A DNA stretch of 64,000 nt. Origin: DATGMP01 sp035293565 (lineage in GTDB: Bacteria; Pseudomonadota; Alphaproteobacteria; BOG-932; Roseiterribacteraceae). Positions within the stretch are counted from its first letter, which is position 1. Each line of letters begins with the position of its first letter. The translations under genes were made by a program, and so were the position numbers. The stretch covers positions 33,165 through 97,164 of the forward strand of contig DATGMP010000106.1 in the NCBI GenBank assembly GCA_035293565.1, in the 5' to 3' direction. A model generated the notes under the pieces. It did not search any database. It was not told the origin of the DNA and saw nothing but the letters and a program-made list of their open reading frames with translations. Positions 34,586-42,301 of the stretch are shown here, in pieces.

Positions 34586-35694
34586 CCTTCATCGAAGCGC
34601 CGATGGCGCTGCTGGCGGAGCTGACGCATCGCTGTCCGCTGCAATGTCCCTACTGCTCAAATCCGCTCGAGCTCGAGCGGGTTGCGCAGGAGATGCGGAC
34701 CGACGAATGGCTCAGGGCGATTCGCGAGGCCGCCGATCTCGGCTGCATGCAGATCCATTTTTCGGGCGGCGAACCGACCGTGCGGCTGGACCTGGAAACG
34801 CTCGTTGCCGGCGCGACCGAGGTCGGCCTCTACACAAACCTGATCACGTCGGGCGTGCTTCTGGACGAAGCCAGGATGAAGCGACTGGTCGAGGCCGGAC
34901 TCGAGCATGTGCAGCTCAGCTTCCAGGATTCCGAGGCCGCGGGCGGCGACAGGATCGGCCACTATACCGGCGGGCACGAGAAGAAGCTTGAGGCCGCCAA
35001 GCTCGTGCGAGCCGCGGGGCTGCCGCTGACCGCGAACTTCGTCGTCCATCGACAGAATGCCGATCATCTGGAAGCGATGTTGGATCTCGCGGTCGCCATC
35101 GGCGCGCATCGGGCGGAGATCGCGAACGTTCAATATTACGGCTGGGCGATACTCAATCGTGCGCAGCTGATGCCGTCGCGCGCTCAGCTCGAAGCGATGG
35201 TCGCAACCGTCGAGGCCGCGCGCGAGAGGCTGAGGGGCGTGTTGGTGATCGATTTTGTCGTTCCCGATTATTATGCCAGCCGGCCCAAATCCTGCATGGG
35301 CGGCTGGGGGCGGCGGTTCCTCAACATCTCGCCGTCAGGCAAGGTTCTGCCCTGCCATGCAGCCGAGACGATCGCAGGTCTTGAATTCGACAATGTGCGT
35401 CAGCGCAGCCTCGGCGAAATTTGGCGCGATTCGTCCGCCTTCAACCGCTTCCGCGGGACAGGCTGGATGCCCGAGCCGTGCCGCTCCTGCGATCGCCGCG
35501 AGATCGATTGGGGCGGCTGCCGCTGCCAAGCCTTCGCTTTGCTCGGCGACGCCGCGCAAACCGATCCTGCCTGCGGCCTGTCGCAGCACCATGCGCATAT
35601 GGTGGAAATCGCAGCAGAAGATTCGGCGGCAGAGGCGGCCGAATTCGTCTATCGGCGGTATCGAAATCCCTCCCGCGTCGGGAGCGAACAGTAA
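34582..35694 (+). CDS. pqqE: PqqA peptide cyclase PqqE (radical SAM)
   Basis: 370 residues. Radical-SAM enzyme forming the Glu-Tyr carbon-carbon bond in PqqA. The cluster motif is C18PLQC22PYC25 and the SAM-binding GGE is in HFSGGEPTVR. The C-terminal SPASM-type region has the cysteine sets SCMGGWG, LPCHAAE, CRSCDRREIDWGGCRC and a final ACGLS for auxiliary clusters. The start is TTG 34582 overlapping the pqqD stop; ATG 34603 would begin MALLAELTHRC, only ten residues before the first cluster Cys, and has no ribosome site. It converges with glnD 9 bp away. Confidence 0.96.
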   Translation: MTFIEAPMALLAELTHRCPLQCPYCSNPLELERVAQEMRTDEWLRAIREAADLGCMQIHFSGGEPTVRLDLETLVAGATEVGLYTNLITSGVLLDEARMKRLVEAGLEHVQLSFQDSEAAGGDRIGHYTGGHEKKLEAAKLVRAAGLPLTANFVVHRQNADHLEAMLDLAVAIGAHRAEIANVQYYGWAILNRAQLMPSRAQLEAMVATVEAARERLRGVLVIDFVVPDYYASRPKSCMGGWGRRFLNISPSGKVLPCHAAETIAGLEFDNVRQRSLGEIWRDSSAFNRFRGTGWMPEPCRSCDRREIDWGGCRCQAFALLGDAAQTDPACGLSQHHAHMVEIAAEDSAAEAAEFVYRRYRNPSRVGSEQ

Positions 35695-35703
35695 AAGGTG
35701 CCG

Positions 35704-38436
35704 CTACTCCCGCTCGCCGGGATCGGCCAGCGCGGCGAGCAGCGATTTGCGGATCCGCTTGTGTTTGGCCGGATCGGTGACCTTCAGGCCGAATATGTCC
35801 TTTACATAGAAGACGTCGATCGCCTTATGACCGTATGTCGAAACCTTGGCGGTGGCGATCTGAAGGTTCAGACGGGTCAGGGCCATCGTCACGTCATGCA
35901 GCAGGCCCGGCCGGTCGCGGCCATTGATCTCGATGATCGTGTGGGTCGAACTCGCCTCGTTGTCGATCAGCGCGCGCGGCGTCACTTTGAAAGGACGCGA
36001 GCGGTCGGGCAGACGCGACTTGAGCCGCTCCAGCTCGACCGGCGGCTTCAGCGCGCCGGCCAGCGTACGCTCGATCATCACCACCAGCTTGGCGCGCTTG
36101 CTGGCGGAAATCTCGTCGCCGGTGGGATCCTCGGCCCAGAACGTGTCGAGCGCGGTGCCGTTGGCGAGCGTGAAGATCTTCGCGTCGACGATCGAGAGCC
36201 GCGATACGGCGAACGCGCCTGCCAGCCGCGCAAACAGGCCGGGGTGGTCGGCCGCATGTATCGTGACCTCGACCGCGTCGCGCGCCGGGTCAACGCGAGT
36301 CTCGACCGCCAATTTTTGGGCGTCGCGCTCGGCCGCATTGACCAGCCTGGCGTGGCGCGCATGGGTAGCCGCGTCGAACGCCAGCCAATAGCTCTGCGAG
36401 CCCAGCGCCATGAAACGCGCGAACTGCGCGTCGTCCCATTCGGGCAGAAGCGCCCGCGCCTCGGCCTGGATGGCCTTGACGCGATCCGCGCCGGCGCTTG
36501 AGCCGATGGCGCCCGCCAGCACGTCCGCGGTCCTCAGATAAAGATCCTCGATCAGCCCGGCCTTCCAATTGTTCCAGCGCCCCGGCCCAACGGCATTGAT
36601 GTCGACGGTCGTCAGCACGGTGAGGGTCTTCAGACGCTCGGGCGACTGGACGAGCGCGGCGAAGCCCTCGACGGTATTGGGATCATCGAGATCGCGCTTG
36701 GTCGCGGTGCCCGACATGGCGAGGTGCCATTTGACGAGCCAGGCCGCGGTCTCGGTCTCCTCGGCCGTCAGGCCCAGTCGCGGCCCCAGCCGCTCGGCGA
36801 TGGCGGCGCCGATCTCGGAATGATTGCCGCCGCGACCTTTGCCGATGTCGTGCAGGAAGACCCCGAGTGCCAGCGCTCGTTTCGATGCGATCTGTCCGAT
36901 CAAGGTGGAGGCCAGCGGCAAGGTCTCGGAGGCTTCGCCGGTCTCGATGCGATTCAGGATGCCGATGGCGTTCAGCGTGTGCTCGTCGACCGTATAGAAA
37001 TGATACATGTCGAACTGCATCTGCGCGACGATGCGGCCGAAATCGAGAATGAATCGCCCAAGAACGCCGGCGTCGTTCATCCGGCGCAGCGAGACCTCGC
37101 GATTGCCGGGCCCGGTCAAGATCTCCTCGAGAAATATCCGGTTCGCCTCTGTGTCGGCGCGAAGCTCGGGGCCGATATGGCGGAGGTTTCGCGTCACTGC
37201 GCGGAGCGCGTTCGGATGGATGTCGAGCCCGCTCCTTTGGGCCACCGCGAACAGCCGGATCATCTCGACCGGGCTTTTGGCGAATTGGTCGGGCGCCACG
37301 ATATTGAGCCGCCGGCCCTCAAGCGCAAAGCCGTCGACACGTCCCTTTTGGGCACGGGAAAGCCAGAAACGCGGCTGGCCCAGCGTGTCGGCTTCGAAGG
37401 CCGAGCAGAAGATGCGGGTCAGGTTGCCGACGTCCTTGGCCACCAGGAAGTAATGCTTCATGAACCGCTCGACCGCCGCCGCTCCGACATGGTCGGTGTA
37501 GCCGAGGCGCCGGGCCATTTCGGCCTGGACGTCGAAGGTCAGCCTCTCCTCCGCGCGCTTCGTGTACCAATGCAGGTGACAGCGCACCGCCCATAGGAAG
37601 GCATCGGCCTTCGCGAAGCGCGAGGCCTCCTCCTGGCGCAGCATGCCGGCCGGCACCAGAGCCTGGATGTCCGTGACGCCGTAGAGCGCGTGGGCGATCC
37701 AGACGAGGGTCTGCAGGTCGCGCTGGCCGCCCTTGCCGTCCTTGACGTTGGGCTCGAGCATATAGCGCGAATCGCCGGCTTTGCGATGCCGCTGGTCGCG
37801 CTCGGCCAGTTTCGCTTCGACGAAACCTCGCTGATCGACGGCCTCCACGCCCTTGACGAAGCGCTTGTGGAAATCGGCGTAAAGCCTGGGATCGCCGGCG
37901 AGGAAGCGGCGCTCGGACATGCTGGTGCGGATCAGCGGGTCGCTCTTGGCCGTCCGCACGCAATCTTCGGGCGAGCGCACCGCCTGGCCCACCTTGAGCT
38001 GCATGTCCCACAAGGCATAGAGCATGAATTCGATGATCTGCTCGGCCCGCGGCGTGCGCTTGTAGGGCACCAAGAACAGCAGATCGATGTCGGAGAAAGG
38101 CGCCAGGGTGCCGCGGCCATAGCCGCCGATAGCGGCTAGCGCGACACGCTCGCCGGTGGTCGGGTTGGCAGCGGCGAAGACGCGCTTGTCGGCCAGATCG
38201 AAGAGAGCGACGACCGCCTCATCCATGAGCTCGGCGAGGGCGCGAGCGGCGGCGAGGCCGTTATTGGAGCGCTTGAACCGGCCCTCGATCTCGGCCCGGC
38301 CGGATTCCAGGCGTTCTCTGAGCAAGTCCGACGCCGCCTTGCGAAGCGCCGGCGCGCCGCCCTCGACTTCGAGCGCCTGCAGCGTGTCGGACAGGTTTTC
38401 TCGCGGCTCGCGTGCCGTTTCGAAAACGGCGCTCAC
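35704..38436 (-). CDS. glnD: bifunctional PII uridylyltransferase/uridylyl-removing enzyme
   Basis: 910 residues. The nucleotidyltransferase domain has GGYGRGTLAPFSDIDLLF at about 104-121. The HD hydrolase domain has FLHDIGKGRGGNHSE near 530-545. Two ACT domains lie at the C-terminus (HAADHPGLFARLAGAF and NGRDRPGLLHDVTMAL), for glutamine sensing. It modifies GlnB/GlnK and so controls nitrogen assimilation. GTG start at 38436. An 11-bp inverted repeat lies 26 bp upstream. Confidence 0.98.
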   Translation of the reverse strand: MSAVFETAREPRENLSDTLQALEVEGGAPALRKAASDLLRERLESGRAEIEGRFKRSNNGLAAARALAELMDEAVVALFDLADKRVFAAANPTTGERVALAAIGGYGRGTLAPFSDIDLLFLVPYKRTPRAEQIIEFMLYALWDMQLKVGQAVRSPEDCVRTAKSDPLIRTSMSERRFLAGDPRLYADFHKRFVKGVEAVDQRGFVEAKLAERDQRHRKAGDSRYMLEPNVKDGKGGQRDLQTLVWIAHALYGVTDIQALVPAGMLRQEEASRFAKADAFLWAVRCHLHWYTKRAEERLTFDVQAEMARRLGYTDHVGAAAVERFMKHYFLVAKDVGNLTRIFCSAFEADTLGQPRFWLSRAQKGRVDGFALEGRRLNIVAPDQFAKSPVEMIRLFAVAQRSGLDIHPNALRAVTRNLRHIGPELRADTEANRIFLEEILTGPGNREVSLRRMNDAGVLGRFILDFGRIVAQMQFDMYHFYTVDEHTLNAIGILNRIETGEASETLPLASTLIGQIASKRALALGVFLHDIGKGRGGNHSEIGAAIAERLGPRLGLTAEETETAAWLVKWHLAMSGTATKRDLDDPNTVEGFAALVQSPERLKTLTVLTTVDINAVGPGRWNNWKAGLIEDLYLRTADVLAGAIGSSAGADRVKAIQAEARALLPEWDDAQFARFMALGSQSYWLAFDAATHARHARLVNAAERDAQKLAVETRVDPARDAVEVTIHAADHPGLFARLAGAFAVSRLSIVDAKIFTLANGTALDTFWAEDPTGDEISASKRAKLVVMIERTLAGALKPPVELERLKSRLPDRSRPFKVTPRALIDNEASSTHTIIEINGRDRPGLLHDVTMALTRLNLQIATAKVSTYGHKAIDVFYVKDIFGLKVTDPAKHKRIRKSLLAALADPGERE

Positions 38437-38462
38437 CGGTCAACTCGCTTGCAGGGGTGGTT

Positions 38463-38507
38463 CAGGCGCGATTTCATACCGCATTACATATCATCGAATC
38501 GCGCCTG
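38463..38507. repeat. 11-bp perfect inverted repeat between metZ and glnD
   Basis: CAGGCGCGATT (38463-38473) and AATCGCGCCTG (38497-38507) are exact reverse complements separated by a 23-bp AT-rich spacer. It fills most of the 79-bp gap between the metZ stop and the glnD start. The long spacer and lack of a U-tract argue against a simple terminator; an operator or mRNA structure is possible. Confidence 0.6.
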
Positions 38508-38515
38508 CAGAAGGG

Positions 38516-39703
38516 CTAAGGCGACAGCGCTTCCCGTAAATCGGCGGTCAGATCGCCGGCATCCTCCAGCCCGACGGACAACCGGATCGTGCCCGGGTTG
38601 ATCCCGACCCTCTGCTTGTCTTCGACCGGCACCTTGGCGTGGGTCGTGGTTGCGGGATGGGTGATCAGAGACTTGGAATCCCCCAGATTGTTGGAGATCA
38701 GGATCAGCTTCAGCCGGTTTAGCACCGCGAAGGCACCCTCCTTGCCGCCCTTGACGTCGAAGGTGATCAGATTGCCGAAACCGCCCATCTGGCGTTTCGC
38801 AAGCGCATGATGCGGATGGCTCTCGAGCCCCGGATAGCGGATTCGCTCGATCGCGGGATTGGCTTCCAGCATGCGTGCGATCTCATGCGCGGTCTGGCTT
38901 TGCGCACGGACGCGAAGGTCGAGCGTCTCCAGCCCCTTGAGGAGAAGCCAGCCATTGAACGGACTCATCGTCGGCCCGGTGTGGCGCAGGAACGGATGCA
39001 GCTTCTGGGCGAAAGCATCGCTGCAGAGCACCGCGCCGCCGAGTGAGCGGCCCTGCCCGTCGATATGCTTGGTGGCCGAATAGACCACGATGTCGGCGCC
39101 GAGCGTGAAGGGCTTCTGGAAGATGGGGGTCGCAAACACATTGTCGACGACGACGAGAGCGCCGGCCTTGTGCGCCAAATCCGATACCGCCTGGATGTCG
39201 ACGATATCGAGACATGGATTGGCCGGCGATTCCAGAAAGACGAACCGGGCGGGCGTCGAGAGCGCCTTTCGCCACTCGTCGAGATTCGTGCCGTCGACCA
39301 TTGTGAAGGTCGCGCCGTAATTCGGGAGGATATTGCGGATGATATTGAGACAGGAGCCGAACAGCGCATAGGGCGCCACGATCCGATCGCCGACCTTGAG
39401 ATCGCAGGCGAGCGCGGCAAAGACGGCCGACATGCCGGTCGCGGTGCCGAAACAGCGCGGCGCGCCCTCGAACGCCGCCAGACGGTCCTCGAACATCGCG
39501 ACGGTCGGGTTGCGGAAGCGCGAGTAGACATAGCGCGAACCTTCATTGACGAAGGCTGATTCGGCCTCCTCGGCGGTCGTGTAGACATAGCCGGAGGTCA
39601 TGAAGAGCGCTTCATCGGTCTCGCCGAATTGCGAGCGATGGACGCCTCCATGCACCATCAGCGTCTTGGGCTTCAAACCGGACCGTGCGCTCTCGTCACT
39701 CAT
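38516..39703 (-). CDS. metZ: O-succinylhomoserine sulfhydrylase
   Basis: 395 residues. A PLP-dependent Cys/Met-metabolism enzyme making homocysteine directly from O-succinylhomoserine and sulfide. The PLP lysine is in YSATKHIDGQGRSLGGAVL (about 206-224). The N-terminus LKPKTLMVHGGVHRSQFGETDEALF is typical for MetZ. ATG 39703 has AGGAG 8 nt upstream; a GTG lies at 39709. It is preceded by a SAM-II riboswitch with a terminator, so expression should fall when SAM is high. Confidence 0.96.
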   Translation of the reverse strand: MSDESARSGLKPKTLMVHGGVHRSQFGETDEALFMTSGYVYTTAEEAESAFVNEGSRYVYSRFRNPTVAMFEDRLAAFEGAPRCFGTATGMSAVFAALACDLKVGDRIVAPYALFGSCLNIIRNILPNYGATFTMVDGTNLDEWRKALSTPARFVFLESPANPCLDIVDIQAVSDLAHKAGALVVVDNVFATPIFQKPFTLGADIVVYSATKHIDGQGRSLGGAVLCSDAFAQKLHPFLRHTGPTMSPFNGWLLLKGLETLDLRVRAQSQTAHEIARMLEANPAIERIRYPGLESHPHHALAKRQMGGFGNLITFDVKGGKEGAFAVLNRLKLILISNNLGDSKSLITHPATTTHAKVPVEDKQRVGINPGTIRLSVGLEDAGDLTADLREALSP

Positions 39704-39732
39704 GATCACCGCTCCTGCCGCTCGCGCGGCAA

Positions 39733-39760
39733 TAAAAAGCCCCGACCGGGAGGTCGAGGC
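39733..39760 (-). terminator. riboswitch-linked intrinsic terminator upstream of metZ
   Basis: GCCTCGACC (39760-39752) pairs with GGTCGGGGC (39747-39739) around TCCC, followed by TTTTTA. It is placed between the SAM-II aptamer and metZ. The 3' end of the aptamer reads AGGTCAGG, which could pair with CCTCGACCT of the terminator 5' arm with one bulged base, a plausible antiterminator in the absence of SAM. Other SAM-II examples act on translation, so mixed control is possible. Confidence 0.8.
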
Positions 39761-39780
39761 GCGATCTGAATGAATCCGAG

Positions 39781-39840
39781 CCTGACCTTTTAGCGGAATG
39801 TTTTACGTGGTCCGCAAGCCGGTCGCTCAAATCCCCACGT
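39781..39840 (-). promoter_or_regulatory. SAM-II riboswitch (metA-type element)
   Basis: Read on the minus strand the element has the SAM-II core. P1 is ACGTGG (39840-39835) pairing with CCACGT (39810-39805). The loop holds GGATTTGAGCG and GGCTTGC, and the 3' tail has CCGCTAAAAGG. AGCG in the loop can pair with CGCT in the tail, the H-type pseudoknot that encloses SAM. SAM-II is almost confined to alphaproteobacteria and lies ahead of methionine genes, as here ahead of metZ. Confidence 0.92.
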
Positions 39841-39847
39841 GAACCAG

Positions 39848-39877
39848 AGTTTGAAAGGCTGCCCGGCGCCAAGTCAA
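39848..39877 (-). promoter_or_regulatory. candidate metZ promoter
   Basis: On the minus strand TTGACT (39877-39872) is followed after 17-18 bp by a weak -10 TCAAACT (39854-39848). Transcription would start within a few bases of the first base of the SAM-II aptamer (39840), which fits. The rest of this 342-bp interval, toward the divergent LLM gene at 40046, shows no other feature. Confidence 0.45.
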
Positions 39878-40045
39878 GCGTTCCAGTGCCGCACCTCAGG
39901 TAAATGCACCGGTGCGGCAATGGCGGGAGCAGCCTTGCCGGGTCCCCTCCTCCCGCTCGGACGGCGGCGGCTCGTAAGAGCGGTCGTCGTTCATCTCTGA
40001 AGTATCCGCTGGAAGCGTCGGGCGCCAGCCCTAGAATGATTGCGC

Positions 40046-41062
40046 ATGACGATTCCACAGTTCCGCCTCAGCGTCCTCGATCAGTCTCCCGTCCCCGAGG
40101 GCCTGACGGGGGCCGACGCCCTCCGCAATTCGATCGATCTGGCCAAGCTCGCCGACCGGCTGGGCTACCACCGTTATTGGGTGGCCGAGCATCATGCGAC
40201 GCCGCTCATCGCCTGCACGAGCCCCGAGGTGCTGATCGGCCCGATTGCGGCTGCCACGTCGCGCATGCGGGTGGGAAGCGGCGGCGTGATGCTGCCGCAT
40301 TACAGTCCGCTCAAGGTGGCCGAGAATTTCAGCATGCTGTCGGGCCTCTATCCCGGCCGGATCGATCTCGGCATCGGCCGCGCCCCCGGCACCGACCAGC
40401 GCACGGCCTTTGCGCTCCAGCGCGACCGGCGGCAGATCGCGCCGGATGACTTTCCCGGGCTCCTTGCCGAGCTGATCGCCTATCTGAACGACCGGATGCC
40501 CGAGGAACATCCGTTTGCCCGGCTTTCCAAGACATTGCCCGGCGTGCCGGAGATCCCCGAAGTCTGGCTGCTCGGCTCTTCGCCGCAAAGCGGAATCTGG
40601 GCGGCGGAGCTTGGCCTTCCTTACATGTTCGCCGACTTCATTCAGCCGGGCGGCGCCGGAATCGCGGCCCGCTACCGCGCGGAGTTCGCTCCGGTCGACC
40701 ATCTGAAATCGCCGATGACATCGGTCGCCATTTCCGCGATATGCGCCCCCACGGACGAGGAGGCCTGGCGCCTCTCGGCCAGCGGGCGAATGATCTATTA
40801 CCTGCTCCAGACCGGGCGGCTTGCCGCGGTGCCGACTGTCGACACGGCGAACCGCTTTCTGGCGGAGCAGGTGGGCGATTCGCGAGCCGTACCCCCCGGC
40901 CGCCGGTTCGTCGTCGGCGCGCCCATGACGGTCAAGGCGCAGATCGATGCGGTCGCGCGGGAATATGGCGCGGAGGAGGTGATGGTCGTCACGATCGTCC
41001 ACGACCACCAGGCCCGGCGTCGATCTTACGAGCTGATCGCTGAAGCCTTCGGGATGTGCTAG
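40046..41062 (+). CDS. LLM class flavin-dependent oxidoreductase
   Basis: 338 residues with the bacterial luciferase-like TIM barrel. It shows RLGYHRYWVAEHHATP (about 37-52), the family N-terminal signature, then RVGSGGVMLPHYSPLKVAENFSML and the FMN-type RIDLGIGRAPGTD. This MsnO8/YhbW-like subgroup takes FMNH2 from a reductase and oxygenates small organic substrates or acts as an F420/FMN oxidoreductase. ATG 40046 is chosen over TTG 40040. Divergent from metZ; the substrate is not predictable. Confidence 0.9.
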   Translation: MTIPQFRLSVLDQSPVPEGLTGADALRNSIDLAKLADRLGYHRYWVAEHHATPLIACTSPEVLIGPIAAATSRMRVGSGGVMLPHYSPLKVAENFSMLSGLYPGRIDLGIGRAPGTDQRTAFALQRDRRQIAPDDFPGLLAELIAYLNDRMPEEHPFARLSKTLPGVPEIPEVWLLGSSPQSGIWAAELGLPYMFADFIQPGGAGIAARYRAEFAPVDHLKSPMTSVAISAICAPTDEEAWRLSASGRMIYYLLQTGRLAAVPTVDTANRFLAEQVGDSRAVPPGRRFVVGAPMTVKAQIDAVAREYGAEEVMVVTIVHDHQARRRSYELIAEAFGMC

Positions 41063-41097
41063 TCTGTCCCAAAGGCGGATGAATGGAGGGCGCTTCC

Positions 41098-41499
41098 ATG
41101 TCACCCAAGATGCTTTTATCGCTTCTGGTCCCGATGGTCGCGTTGGCTCTACCGGCATCGGCGTCGGCCGGAGCCGACCATACGAAAATGTGCCTGTTCA
41201 GCCGAGCCGTCGACCGCGTCCGGGTGCTCGACCGCGATCACATCGTCTTCTTCATGAAAGATGGCGCCGCATGGGAGAACACGCTCTGGAAGACATGCTA
41301 CCGGCTGCGTCCCGAAGCGTATCTCGACTGGGGACAGGACGATTGGGACGAAGCGGTCTGTACATGGCCGCAATCCGGTCCTCCGTTCCCTATCGTCGAT
41401 GGCCGCAATCCGGCCGATGTCAGACCGCGGTTCAGTGTCAGCCTTAGAAACGGGCTGGGGCATTGCCGGCTCGGCTGGTTCACGCCTTATCGAGGCTGA
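41098..41499 (+). CDS. secreted hypothetical protein, Cys-containing
   Basis: 133 residues. A signal peptide (about 1-25, LLSLLVPMVALALPASASA) precedes a mature part with four cysteines (in MCLF, TCYR, VCTW, HCRL), probably two disulfides in the periplasm. GGAGG 8 nt before ATG 41098 makes it the preferred start over ATG 41083. No family is recognised. It follows the LLM gene by 35 bp and may share its transcript. Confidence 0.7.
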   Translation: MSPKMLLSLLVPMVALALPASASAGADHTKMCLFSRAVDRVRVLDRDHIVFFMKDGAAWENTLWKTCYRLRPEAYLDWGQDDWDEAVCTWPQSGPPFPIVDGRNPADVRPRFSVSLRNGLGHCRLGWFTPYRG

Positions 41500-41528
41500 G
41501 ACCGTCCGTGCGCGGCCCGGGATCGTGA

Positions 41529-41705
41529 CCGGCTTTGCCGATCGCGCTGGGTTTTGCCGGCGTCGCTGAGAGCGCCGTCGTAGGCAAACCCTTTACCGCG
41601 CAGGAGCTCGCTCGGAAGGTTCGTCTGGTCCTCGCCGGCCGCACGGCGATCGCTCGGGCCGGCGGCAAGATCACGCCGCTTGGCCGTCCTTCGACCCGCT
41701 CATAG
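41529..41705 (+). pseudogene. remnant of a response-regulator receiver domain
   Basis: An open frame without a plausible start translates to a segment containing GKPFTAQELARKVRLVLAG, the usual last strand and helix of receiver domains as found at the end of hybrid histidine kinases (KPF...ELARKVR). The preceding IALGFAGVAES and, in the other frame just upstream, VTGFAD look like a degraded TGYA-type beta-4/alpha-4 region. The rest of the domain and any kinase are missing. I infer a leftover of a deleted or rearranged gene; it overlaps the end of the next minus-strand gene by a few bases. Confidence 0.4.
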
Positions 41706-42293
41706 CCTGTCGAGCACCTTTTTTGCGAGGGCGGTCTCCATGGCCTGCTCGGTCGGCTTGCCGCCCTGCAGGTGAACCGAGATGCCGAAATTCTTGCTGC
41801 CCTTCCGGACCGCGACGCCGTCGCCCCAATAGAGTCCTTCGTCGCCGACCGCGACCGGCACCGGCGTCATGTCGATGAGGTTGGACTTGGCTGCGTCGCG
41901 GAACTCCTGGAGGAATTTCGCCGGTCCGGGGTTGCCAGGCTCCCACGACCAGGCGTTCAGCATGACATAGTTCGATCCTTGCAGCGGCGCGTCGACCGTC
42001 GCCCGGTCTGAATCTTCCGCAACGCGCCAGATGCAAACCGAGGAGGCGGAGCCTTCCGCTTCGGCGCCTTCGCGCGATATCGGCGTCCCCACCTTCTTGC
42101 CGATGACAGTCGCGATCTCGTCGGCCGAGAGGAGTTTGCAGGCATCGATCGGCGCGGGCGAGTCGGCGCGAGCGGGGAGGGAAGGGATCATCGCGAGAGC
42201 AAGAGCGATGCCACACGCCGATCGCGCTCCAGTCTGTCTGGTTCGACCTTTCGGGTCGTGAGCGACAGGCATGGCGATCCCATTGCTGCTCAT
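41700..42293 (-). CDS. secreted hypothetical protein, DUF3558-like
   Basis: 197 residues. A polar n-region of about 25 residues is followed by a hydrophobic GIALALAMIPSLPARA signal core. The mature protein begins APIDACKLLSADEIATVIGK, with a second Cys in SSVCIWRV; this pattern resembles the DUF3558 type of extracytoplasmic protein. ATG 42293 is chosen; TTG 42305 and ATG 42272 are alternatives. It begins 9 bp after the carboxylesterase stop and is probably co-transcribed with it. Confidence 0.65.
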   Translation of the reverse strand: MSSNGIAMPVAHDPKGRTRQTGARSACGIALALAMIPSLPARADSPAPIDACKLLSADEIATVIGKKVGTPISREGAEAEGSASSVCIWRVAEDSDRATVDAPLQGSNYVMLNAWSWEPGNPGPAKFLQEFRDAAKSNLIDMTPVPVAVGDEGLYWGDGVAVRKGSKNFGISVHLQGGKPTEQAMETALAKKVLDRL

Positions 42294-42301
42294 CGAACTT
42301 C

